Assembly: GCA_009829735.1 (NCBI GenBank)
Contig: CM020620.1
Coordinates: 24,960,020-25,024,019, forward strand
Length of the DNA: 64,000 bases
Reading direction: 5' to 3'
DNA from: Pyropia yezoensis
Taxonomy: Eukaryota; Rhodophyta; Bangiophyceae; Bangiales; Bangiaceae
In this document: positions 45,142 through 55,206 of the stretch, piece by piece
Layout of the letters: every line of letters starts with the position of its first letter
Position numbering within the stretch: position 1 is the first letter of the stretch
Program-made: the position numbers and the translations under genes
The notes under the pieces: generated by a model
Seen by the model: only the letters and a program-made list of their open reading frames with translations
Database searches by the model: none
Told to the model about the DNA's origin: nothing

Positions 45142-46256
45142 GGCGGTGGAAGGGGGGGAGGAGACGGCGCACGGCCGGCGGGAGCGGGTGGGCGGGTGGG
45201 GCGGTCAGGAGGGACAGGGGGCGAGGGGTGAAGGCGGGCGCCGCCAGGCGGCCGTGGGCGGCGCAGGCGGTCGTGGGCAGCGCAGGTGGCCGTGGGTGGC
45301 GCAGGTGGCCGTGGGTGGCGCAGGTGGCCATCGGTAGCGCAGGCGGCCGTCGCCTTGCCATAGCATCAGCCGAAGGGCCCTTGCAGTCACGGGAAGCACG
45401 GGGAGACGGCTGCACGACCAGGATCGCAGATCCGTGTACTTTGTACCAATTCTCTGGGCCTCGATACTTCGATGATAAGTTTCTGTACCGAAGACTGCGT
45501 TGGTAACGGGGTTGCGGAGAAGTGGGAGGAGCCACAAGGGTCCTTCTCGATCGAAGCGGCCGAGTTGGACTGTACTGTACAGCCCCGCTCGGTGCTGACG
45601 TCCGGCAGCGCTCCCATCCGCGCCGCTCCTTGGCGTGTCGCCACCGCGTCCCCTCCCCCCCCAGCGCCAACCACCGACTACCCGCCCGCCTTCCCGACCT
45701 ACCCGGCCACCTACCCACCCGCCTTGCCACCCACCCGCTCGCCCGCTCTCCCTCCCGCCGCAACCCCGCCCGTTGCGCGCGCATTCCCTCTGCCGCCAGC
45801 CGTTGGCGCTGGTGAGCAGCCCCCTCGTCCCATTTTCGTGTACTCCATTTTTGGCCCCCCCCCGCCTGCCATCCCCCTCCCTTGCTCCCCGTTGCGCCTC
45901 ACGGCAGCGTCGGGAACACTCCATCACCTGCTCCTGCTGCTCTTTGCTTCCTCGCCGCCCCTCCCCCCCCCCCCCCCCCCCGCCCTCTCCCCTGAGCGGG
46001 AGCGCGGGCGCCTGGCGGTGCCGGTTGCGGACGGCGGCTGGTTGTGCTGGGGGGGTGGGGGGGACCGGGGGCTGGACGATGCGCCCACGGCCGGCTGGCT
46101 GATCCCGCTTGTCGTGCTCCCGCCTTTTTTTTCTTGCGCTGCTGTTTTCTGTGGCCCTGCCGGCGGCGGCAGGCGGAAGGGGCAGGGCCGACGGCTGCAG
46201 CGGCAGGTGAGGCTTTGGGCGGGTGAGGCTTTGCGGCAGACCCCTGCGCGGGCGTT
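45142..46256. promoter_or_regulatory. divergent promoter region, BioDA / TRAPPC9
   Basis: 1.1 kb between divergent start codons. It contains a 19-bp tandem repeat (45245-45352), a lower-GC central stretch (45400-45560) and the palindrome CTGTACAG at 45575-45582. C-runs near 45963 and the TTTTTTTTC tract near 46124 lie on the TRAPPC9 side. Confidence 0.5.
45245..45352 (+). repeat. 19-bp tandem repeat, about 6 copies
   Basis: Units such as CAGGTGGCCGTGGGTGGCG start at 45245, 45264, 45283, 45302, 45321 and 45340, exactly 19 bp apart, with a few substitutions. They lie 104-211 bp upstream of the BioDA start codon, in its promoter or 5' leader. Confidence 0.88.
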
Positions 46257-49200
46257 ATGGACAGCGGAAACTCGCTACAGGTATGTGCGGCGGTGCCCTG
46301 TCAGTAGACACTTTGGGAGGGGGGGCTCCTCAAGCTGGGCGGGGTGGTGCCCCGTTGGTGGATGCTTGGCGAGGGGTGGCGCCCGCGGCTAGGTGGGGTG
46401 GCGTGCTGGGTGCCCAGCACAGGCGAGGTCGGACGGCATTTCCCCTCTTCTGTCCGCATCAGGTGGTTGACAATCCATTTCTCTGTTTGTAGCGCCGGTG
46501 ACCATGTTTGGGCCCCCCTCCCGTCGTGTCCCCCTGCGTACACTTACTGTCCTACCCTCCCCCGGCCGCACAGGAGCTGGCGTGCGTCCGCATCGCAATT
46601 GTGCCGGCGGGCTCGATTAGCGATGCGCGGTTCCTGGAGCTGGCGCAGCACGTGGCCTCCCTGCGGGAGGTGTCGGTCAACGCGCTGCCGCGGCGCAACA
46701 TCCCCCGCCACACGCCGGCCTCTTCTGGGGGGGGCGGCTTCAGCACCATTGCCGTGTCCACCCCCTCCTCCCGCCCCCCGCTGGGCCGTGACTCTTTTGT
46801 GGCGACCACATCCGCGGCGGCGGCGGCGGTGGCTACAGCTATTGGTGGCGTTGCCGGCGGGGGTGGCGCCCTCCCGGCGCTCGCTCGGTCCAACTCCCTG
46901 GGAAAAGCATCGGGCCGACGGAGCTCCACGTCCCCCCCGTGGCCGGGGCGGCGGGGGCAGTCGGTCGCGCGGAACGACGGGGGGGACGCACAGTCCGTCT
47001 CTCACAGCGGTGCACTCGCGACCGCGCAGGAGATGGTGGCGGGTATTCGGCGAAGCGCCTCCCGCTCAACCTCCCGGTCGCTCTCTTTCCAGGGGGGGGG
47101 CGCGGGGGGGGCGGCTGGGTCGGGCGGGGGCGCGGGGGTGGGCGGCGCCGCTGGCGGGCGCGCTGCCGACCGATTATCGACGGGCTCACCGTCGGGCCGC
47201 TCCTCGTCCCACTCGTCGGGCTTGTCCGCGGTCCCGTTCAGTGCAGGGCTGTTTGGTGGCTCAAACAGCAATGGAGGAGCCGGCGGTGGTGGCGGTGGCG
47301 GCGGCGGGGCGGGGGATGGGGTATCCAACCTGGCCGCCCTCAACCTGAGCAGCGCTATTGGTGGGGGCTCTCTGGAGCCATCCGGTGCGGACGGCGACGC
47401 CTGTGTCTCCTTGCGCTATGACATTGTGCCACGAGACGCATCGGGCAACTTGGTCCTGCTGCCGTCCTCCGAATGGGACCTTTTCCACTCCTCCCGCAAG
47501 GTGTGGGGGGTGATTGGCGTTGTTGACTGCACGCCCGCCTCCCTCGCCGCCCACCCCGACGCGCGGGAGGCGGCACTGGCGGCGGCCAAGGCGGACTTTG
47601 CTCACTCGCTGAGCCTCTTTCGCGACGCGGCCGAGTGGAGGGTCATCGTCTTTTCTGCTCCCGACGTGGTGGACGACACGGCCTCCTTTGGGGCAGTGAC
47701 ATACCTTTCCCCGCTGCCTTCCCCGCCGTCTGCGAGCCGGCCGCCAGACGCGGGCGTTGCCAACGGGGTGGCGCGGGAGTCTTCGGAAGCCCCCCCTGGT
47801 GATGTGATCAAGCGGGGCAATCGGCTCCGTGCCCTGTCTCCTTCAGCAGCGGCCGTCTCCCAACGATCATCTCTGCGCGGGTCATCGAGTGGCGGCGTCG
47901 GCCTGGCAGGCGGCCTCGGTGGCGTTCCGCCGTCGCTCAGCGAAGGCGCGGCCGGCGCTGGTGCTGGCGAAGCCGGCGCCGGCGACGACTTCCGTGCTAT
48001 CCCCGTTGGCTACGTGCCTGAAACACCTCGCGCTCAGGAAACGGCACGGGAGGTGCGGGCACAGGTCATCCACTTCGCTGGCCTGGTACTCTCTGCACTG
48101 GAGGCCTGGATTCGGCTGGTCAACCACCCAACAGGGGTTGTGGTTTCTCCATTGGACATGCGGCAGACCTTGGACAAGCAGTCTAAGTTGGCCAAGCGTC
48201 GTTTAGGGCGGCTAGACAAGTGGCTGGGCGACTACTTTCTTCTCATCGGCTCCCCATCCGACGCTCTGATCAAGTACAACTCGGCAGTAGAGCGGTCGCG
48301 GGCCAACAGCGACCGGCTGTGGCTGGCAGGCGCTACGGAAGGCGCCGCCGCTGCGCTCGCGTTATCAGTAGCCCGTCGTGGTCCGCCGAAGGCCGCCCTC
48401 GTGGACCGCATCATTGAGCAGTACTCGGAGGTGTACAAGCTGTACCAGAAGAAGCGGGTGACGGAACTTGAGGTCTCTGCCGCATTGCGGCTGGCGAACT
48501 ATCTGGCAGACCTCTCGACTCGGCGGCGGGAGGCGATTGCCGCCGCCGCCCACGCGGCAGCGGTCGGCGAGTCTTTGCGGCCGGCGCGGCGGGCCGCCCT
48601 GTGGGCAGCTCTTGCGACGCTCCACGCCCGTTTGGGCTGCTCGCGCCGGGCGGCGCTCTTCTTGTACCGCCTGGGTCGGCAAAACGCCAGAGACGGCAAA
48701 ACTGCCGCTGCCCACGCGTTGGTTGCGGCAGCGGCCAACCAGTTTTGCTCGACCACAGCCGTGTCTACCGCCACGTCGTTGTCCTTTCCGCTGGCTGTTA
48801 CGGATTCCCCGCCACCGTCGTCGTCGGATGCGGCTGTGTCGTCGTCTTCGACGCCATCACCGCACCTGGTGGGCACTTTGATCGTACCATCAGCGGCGGC
48901 CCCGTCGACAACGTCCACGTCGAATGACGCCAAACCGTTTGGTACCTCTGGTCCACCAATCGAGCGGGCGGTGCGGGTGAGGTCACTGTGGCCGGCCCTC
49001 CACCGACAGGTGCTGCTGGAGGCCTCGCATTGGGCGCGAGAGGCGGGCGACGCAGCTGGTACCGCTCGCACCGCGGTCCAGGCGCTGGCACTGTCACCGG
49101 TGGCTGCGTACTCCGCCACCGACACCGACGCAACCATTTTGGGTGGATTACAATCGATGCCCGTCCCAGCGGACATGGTCGAAGCGCACGCCCTCGTGGA

Positions 49201-52200
49201 CGCCACCCGTATTGCGGCTCAGCGGCTACCTTCCTTGTCCTTGCGCGTGGTGGAGGTGGCGGACCTACCAGCAGAGAGAACAGGCGGCAAAGGGGGTGGC
49301 GATGGCGGCGGTGGCGGCGACAGCGGCAGTGGTGGCGGCAAAAAGCGCGACGGGCCTTTTATTTTCAGCGCGATTGAGCAGCGACAACGGGACTTGGCGG
49401 CGGCCCAAGCGTCGCGCGAGGTTACGTGGGTGGCAGGCGAACGCGCGTCAGTAGGCGTGCAACTGGTGGCTGCCCTGGCCGCACCGCTGAGAGTAGAGGC
49501 GCTGGCTGTCATCGCCGCGGAGGACGGGCGGGAAGCGGATGTGTGGCCTACGGAGGACGACGGCAGTCCCGTGCCTGCAGTGGAGCTGCGCCACGACCAG
49601 GTGAGTGCCATGATGTCCGCCTCGGCGGCATTTCTCAAGCCCAATCCTGAGGAACTCGTGGTACCTGCCCTGTCGGGCCTGTCGGCCACTGCAGGTGGTC
49701 GGGGAGGAGCACCCGGGGTTGGAGCGGGCTCCATGAGGGACACTGGTGTGGGGCCACTGATGTCCCGCCGTATTCTGTCCGACTCTGGACAGGATTTAGG
49801 GGCCTTTGGTGGGAATGGCGGTGGCGGTAGTGTCAGTGGTAGTGGCGGCATCGGCGGCGTTGGTGGTGGCGGCAGTGGCGGCAGCGGCGTCATTGGGCGA
49901 GAGCGGACTTCAGCGGCGGCTGCGGCAAGTTGTTTTGCCGCCGGCTCTGCATTTTGCGCGCTCGGCGTCGTGCCGCAGCAGCCAGCGTCTTTGCGCATTC
50001 TTGGCGTGGCGCTTCGCCTCTTTCACGGTATGCTATTGGTGCTGCGTGCCCCCGACATGTCATCTCCCTCTCCACCACCACCTGTGCGGGTGATCCCTCC
50101 ATTGAGCTCGATGGCCATATGTGCCACGCCTGCTGTTGGGGTAGGCACTCCTGCGGGGCCCCCGCCTGTGGCGCCCTCCCCCCCGCCACCATTGTCGCTT
50201 TTTGTGGGCGAGCGACGCACGCTGGTGGTGCGGGTAGAGAACGTTGGGACCCTTTCTGTCGAGTCAGCGACTCTGCGGTTGACCAGTAGCGACCCAGACG
50301 TGGTACGACTGTCGTCCGTGCTGGGCGCTTCATCATTGGACGGGCCAATTCTGCCGGGCGCCGTGCGCGCACTCAGCTTTGATGTGGTCGCGGACCTGGG
50401 GCCGCATCGAGCGGACGTTATGGTTGGCAGTGACGGAGACCGGCTGCCTGGCAATAGGGTGGGGTCGCCATCTATCCACCCGTACCCGACTGGTTCTAGC
50501 GGCGGCGGTGGAAGCTTTGGGGCCGGAGAGTTGGCCAGCTCTGCCCCTGTGCGGATAGGGAGTGAAGACTCTACGGGCGGGCGTGACGGGCCGATGCGCG
50601 CCACCCAGCGCACCGCAACGGTGACGATGGCAGTAGAGCACAGCGCAGACGCCACTGATGCGAGCCAACGGCTACTGCGTGAGTCGACTGCCGCGTTGAC
50701 TGTCGTCGTGCGGCCAGCACTGGTTGTCGAGGCGGCATCTGCGGTTGCGCTGTGCCACCCCACGTGCGCGGTGACGCCTGGGAACGCGACAGTGACAGCC
50801 TCGCGGGTGGCTGCGGGTGGCCCGCCTCCGCTCGCCTTGTGCCTGCAAGTGTACAACTTGGCGTCGGTGGTGCTGCATGTGCGCCTCTTGCGGAGGGGCG
50901 CTGATGGAATGGGCGAATTAGGAGCCCCTGCTAACGGCAGGGATAGTGGAGGTGATGTTCGGCGGTCCGCCGCCCCCTCCCTTCTACGCACAAGTCTTGT
51001 TGAGCATGGTGGCTCGGTACGGCTTCTGGCGCCGCTGGACCCACCCACTTGGACCGACTACTCCTCTCTGGTGGGTGCTCGCGGGGGGCCTGCCGCGCCC
51101 GAAGTGCGTGCCGCGGCTTTTTTGCATGATACCTATGCCCTGGCATGGGATGCGCCGTCCCTGGGCCGGTCTGGCACTGCCCGTCTCCGTGTGGCCGACA
51201 GCAGCGGCATCGGACGGGAAGCTACCCGTTTGGACAGCTCACTGGTGGCGGCACTTCATAGACCAGGCGTGTCACTGGCGTTTGTGGTGGATGACGAGCG
51301 TCGGCACCTGCTGCCTCTGGGTGGTATGAGCGATGGATGCGGCCTGCCCTTAGACTACAGCGACGACGAAGTGGTTGGCGTGGAAGGCGGTGGCAGTGGC
51401 GAAGGCAGCAACGGCTTGTCGCCCCCGTCCGTCGTTCACCGGCTGGCAACCTCCGCAGGCACTCGCCGAGGCATTCTTGGCAGCTTTGAAGCAGCCGACG
51501 ACGATGCCTGTGCGCCCGCCGGTGTGGTTCTCAGCACCCGTCGTTACCACACAGTACGATTCTCGGTGGCCGTGACCGGCACGGTGGCACTTCCTGCCGG
51601 CGCGGAACTGGACGTCCGGCTCGGTCAGGCAGACCTCCGTGGCGGCTTCCGGCCAGTCGATGCTGATGGCGCTGTTGCGTTTGTGACGGGCGCCCTCCAC
51701 GGTGTGCCGGTGGGAGGGCTCTGGCCTGGGGCGACTTGGGATCATGCCGTGCGGCTGCGTTTTGAGTCAGAGGGAGTCTACGTGCTTGATGCGACACTGC
51801 GGCTGGGTGGCAACAGCGGCGTGGACGGGTGGTGGAGGGGGGGGGATAATGTGGGCGGGGACGATGCTGCGGTCACGGGTGCGTCGCCAAGCCGGGCTGC
51901 GGGTGGCCCCGGCTCGCTACTACCTCCCTCGACATGGGCGGCCGGTGTTGGTCGTCGGCGAGGTACCGCCAGCGCCGCCAGCGACGAAGGGGGCATTGGC
52001 CGCGTCCGCTCCGCGGAGAGTGGCAGCGACGGGGGGGGTGGCCGTCAGGGGGGTGTCCGCCTGGGGGCGCCCTCTATGGCAGGCTCGGGCGGTGGTTTGG
52101 CGGTGCACCGGCGGCTGGCCATTCGTGCGGCGGCACCGCCGGGCTATGGCGCCTGGGCGGGCGCGCAGCCGACGGCTCTCCCCGCTTTGCTGCGGCCTGA

Positions 52201-52243
52201 GCCTCCGCCAGAGCAGCCGCCGTACGACAGCATGGTGCCCTAG
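46257..52243 (+). CDS. TRAPPC9: TRAPPC9/Trs120 subunit of the TRAPPII tethering complex
   Basis: Subunit of TRAPPII, a Rab GTPase exchange factor and vesicle tether at the Golgi. Exon 1 is only 24 bp (46257-46280, MDSGNSLQ); the 293-bp phase-0 intron (CAG/GTATGT to CGCACAG) leads to exon 2, 46574-52243, and gives 1,897 residues. The first exon is chosen because exon 2 opens directly with the conserved start ELACVRIAIVPAG, and this is a nearby ATG whose exon joins it in frame at a good donor. Conserved blocks include YDIVPRDASGNLVLLPSSEW, RLDKWLGDYFLLIGSPSDAL and the following ALIKYNSAVERSRANSDRLW, typical of TRAPPC9. The C-terminal half is beta-rich with Ig-like composition, as in Trs120. Gly/Ser-rich inserts occur around residues 80-270 and 1050-1100. 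No frame break over 5.7 kb, unlike several neighbours. Confidence 0.88.
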
Positions 52244-52725
52244 AGAGCCTCGTTGTGCCGCTTCAAAGAGAGGATGCGCATGGACATGGTCTCATACCGC
52301 GTGCTCTGCCTTGACCGCTTCCTCCCCATTCGGCTAGCACCCCGTGCCACACACATTGCAAGCAATGTATTTACATTGGCGCAAGACAACTAAGGACCAA
52401 TTGCGGTGAGCGACTTAGATCTCAGAACGTCATGTGGGACCTCTTCAACTACCTCAAGAGAAAAAGGGGCCGTTTAAGCTGGAGTATTTGTGCTGGAATC
52501 ATGTTCGCAGCAAATGCACTCTCGCTGCCTCCCGTTGATGGTCGCATCCCCGGTGACGAACGCTCCTGTCCCACCCGCCCACACCGGGCGGTCCTCATAC
52601 CGCTTCACCCGGTCGTGCAGTGCAGTTCCTTCACGCTCCCCGTGCGCCTACGCTGAGTCGCAGCTGTGTCTTTGCGCACGATTTCTGCCTTCTGTTCGTG
52701 TTTTGTTCCAAGCCCGACGTCCGGC
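52244..52725. other. intergenic, TRAPPC9 3' region and COX7C promoter
   Basis: 482 bp of moderate GC. It includes a perfect 7-bp stem, CAATGTA/TACATTG at 52363-52378, that could lie in the TRAPPC9 3' UTR. No gene supported. Confidence 0.4.
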
Positions 52726-53660
52726 ATGAACGCTGCGGTGGTACGTCAGCCGTCTTCTGGTCGTCTGATCGGTCGTGTCATGTGGGCGCGGTGGTAGCTA
52801 CTTCCTTCAGCGTCTCGCGCGTCCACGATGGACACCTTGCTCCTGATTGCTTGGGAGCACCTCGATTGGGCCGTATTTTCTTGATCGCCCCTGGCGCGAC
52901 TGCTGCCTGCTTCGGTTGGCCTAGCCACGCGTGCGTGTGCTTAAGAGAGAGTGTTGTGCAGTGCAGTGGAGTTCTGCGCGCACCCGTGGCTTTGCTTACA
53001 GGGCGGAGCAGGCGCTAACATGGCGCGTACTCTTGTTTGTGCTTCTCCGCGGGGGTTGCGACGTTCTGCCCCGACCCATCGTGCATGTTCTTTCCACTCA
53101 CCTCTCTCACAGGCCCGGACGGCTGCGCGGACTGCGTCGCAGGCCTCTCGCTCCATGCACACGACCGCTGCTCGCCAGGGTGGGCACGGTGGTGACTATG
53201 TACGTGTTGTTTTTCTTCTCTTCGTGTTGGTGTCGAGCCCGTCACCGTGATCGCCGCGCTAGCGACTCATGCCAATCTTCATGCAGCTCCTTGTCGAGGC
53301 TTCTTTGTGCCGTTCTGGTTGCCACCGACGTGTGGTGACGTGCATTTTGTACTCTGGCATCCATCTCACGCTCGCATCTTCGCATACTTTGACTTCGAAT
53401 GCGCGCTTGGCCCCATTTCTATTTTTTTCGCTCGATCGACTGCTCCGTGTCCTCGTCCTGTCCCCATGCGCTTGTGCTGATTATTGTTTTGTGTGGTGTG
53501 ATGGCGGCTGCAGGAGTACCTGCATGCCGCTCGGATGTACTCGGACCAGCCAAAGAGCAAGTTGAAGTGCGGGGCGGCTATCTTTGGTGGCGTTGCTACG
53601 GCGCTCTACATCCCGTACTTTGCTGTGCAGTTCTCTCTGAAGAAGGCCGGTCTCAAGTGA
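52726..53660 (+). CDS. COX7C: COX7C-like cytochrome c oxidase small subunit, three exons
   Basis: Probable nuclear-encoded single-span subunit of mitochondrial complex IV. Exons: 52726-52740 (MNAAV, donor GTACGT), 53113-53199 (acceptor CTCACAG, donor TAT/GTACGT) and 53514-53660 (acceptor CTGCAG, stop TGA). All junctions are phase 0; the precursor has 82 residues. Exon 2 encodes a basic, Ser/Ala-rich presequence (ARTAARTASQASRSMHTTAA) and then GGHGGDY. Exon 3 encodes HAARMYSDQPKSKLKCGAA followed by one hydrophobic segment (FGGVATALYIPYFAVQF) and a basic tail. Spacing of acidic/Tyr linker, Lys-rich entry and single helix resembles COX7C. Alternative: start at ATG 53020, reading through into exon 2 without the first intron. 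The family call rests on a short sequence. Confidence 0.6.
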
Positions 53661-54444
53661 GAGGTGGGCCCGTGTGCCCGCCTACATGTGGTATCTTTGT
53701 TTGGCGTCGGACCAGAGTTGTCGCGCAAGAGAGTGGCTTGAACATTTTTTTTTTTCTCTTTATCAATTGTCCCGCCTGACTGTGTGTCTTGCGTGTATAT
53801 TGTGTGGGACGTACTTGAGTGAGGCAGCATGGGTCCAGCGACGATTGGTGAGTTGGTCTCAGGGCGTGTGCCGCTCGCTGTGTCAGTGGCGTCGCCACTT
53901 CGCAACGCAACGAACCACTGCTCTCGCGTAGACGACTGCAGCATCAGTCGCGGCTGCTGCTGCTGCATCCTATCCTTGTTGCTTGTGCCGCAGGAGGGGA
54001 GGCGGGGGGATATGGCCGTTGACTGCTGTAACGTACCGGTACGTACCATGGGATGGAGAGGACAGGAGAGGGGCGCACGCGGTTGAGGGAGTCGTTTTGT
54101 TTGGACACTCACACACAGCCCGCCCACAGTCCAATGACATTCGAGACGATGGCCTCGGCAACGCAGGAACCGCGGCACGCCCACGGTGCCTGCGCCCGCG
54201 GCCGAGGGCGGCGACGAACCACCGGCTGTCGCCCCTTCCCTGCCGCCGCCGTCATCCGTTCCCGCCCACCCCGACGGCCACACCCGCCCATGGCGGCGGT
54301 CGTCCCGTCCGTCCCATCCGCAGCGTCGCCCCACGCCCGCCTGGACAGAAGGTTCCTCGGCCACGACAGCAAGGCCCCAAGTACAAGCCTATTCTAACTA
54401 TAGAAGGGCAGCCGCGGTGCAACATCACTGTCTGCCGAGCCGGC
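53661..54444. other. intergenic between convergent genes, nothing supported
   Basis: 784 bp separating the COX7C-like stop from the methyltransferase stop. Contains a T11 tract near 53746. Short minus-strand ORFs lack domain features. Confidence 0.4.
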
Positions 54445-55206
54445 TCAGGCCTCCCCCGCTCCTGGCTTACGCCCTGCCAGCACCGCAATCTCCCGCCACT
54501 TCCAATAACAGTCCACGTCGGTCAGACCCGCGTCGCGAAGCATTCCCAGCTGATCGGCTACTGGCGCCAGCACATCCGACGGGTCATCCTCGGCCAAGCC
54601 CAGGGCGGCCAGAAAGGCGGCGTGCAGCGCGGGCGTCGGCGACGCCACCAGGTCCATGTTGATAAACGTCCCGCCAGGGGCCAGCAGCGCCTCGGCTGCC
54701 TCGGCATAGGCCGCACGCTTGCGCGAGTCCGACAGGTGGTGGATGGTAAAGCTTGAAAGGATGACATCAAAGGGGCGGGCTGCCATGGCGGCAGTGCCAG
54801 TGGTGCCACGAGCGTTTCCCGTCGTCACTTCCGCGGCGTCGTCTGAAACACTAGCGCGCGCCGCCGTATGTGCAGCGTCTGCCACGGCCAGCAGCCCCGC
54901 CACTGGCAAACATTCGTCCATATTGTGACGCACCACCACCACCCGCGGCTCCTCCTGGAAACGCTCCCGAGCGGCGGCCAGCATGGGGGGCGACATGTCC
55001 AAGCCTACCCCCGCAGTCACCCCCGGGTGGGAGGCCAGCACCGCCGCCAGGAGCCGCCCGTCCCCCGTCCCCAGGTCCAGCACCCGCGCGACTGTTGTGG
55101 GCAGGAGCTCGAGCAGGACGGCTTCCCCTTCGGCACGATGTGGGAGGTCGTCCGCGTGGGAGAGATAGCGCGCTACGTGGGCTGGCTCGGACCACAGGTT
55201 GACCAT
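54445..55206 (-). CDS. class I SAM-dependent methyltransferase
   Basis: Transfers a methyl group from S-adenosylmethionine; substrate unknown. ATG 55206 (MVNLWSEPAHVARYLSHADD) to TGA 54445-54447 gives 253 residues, normal for a single Rossmann-fold methyltransferase. Motif I VLDLGTGDGRLL is near residue 40. The acidic end of strand 2 is GVGLDMSPPML, motif IV is FDVILSSFTIHHLSDSRKR, and motif VI is LLAPGGTFINMDLVASP. The C-terminal YWKWREIAVLAG closes the sheet. The layout is that of methyltransferase-11/25-type enzymes acting on small molecules. A Thr/Ala-rich insert (around residues 115-145) precedes motif IV. The longer ORF begins with a GTG upstream and is not used. No targeting peptide is evident, so it is probably cytosolic. 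Confidence 0.85.
   Translation of the reverse strand: MVNLWSEPAHVARYLSHADDLPHRAEGEAVLLELLPTTVARVLDLGTGDGRLLAAVLASHPGVTAGVGLDMSPPMLAAARERFQEEPRVVVVRHNMDECLPVAGLLAVADAAHTAARASVSDDAAEVTTGNARGTTGTAAMAARPFDVILSSFTIHHLSDSRKRAAYAEAAEALLAPGGTFINMDLVASPTPALHAAFLAALGLAEDDPSDVLAPVADQLGMLRDAGLTDVDCYWKWREIAVLAGRKPGAGEA

Noticed and set aside
53020..53250. Unspliced ORF from ATG 53020 as a separate gene
   Set aside because: It contains exon 2 of the COX7C-like gene and then reads into its second intron; better explained as part of that gene.
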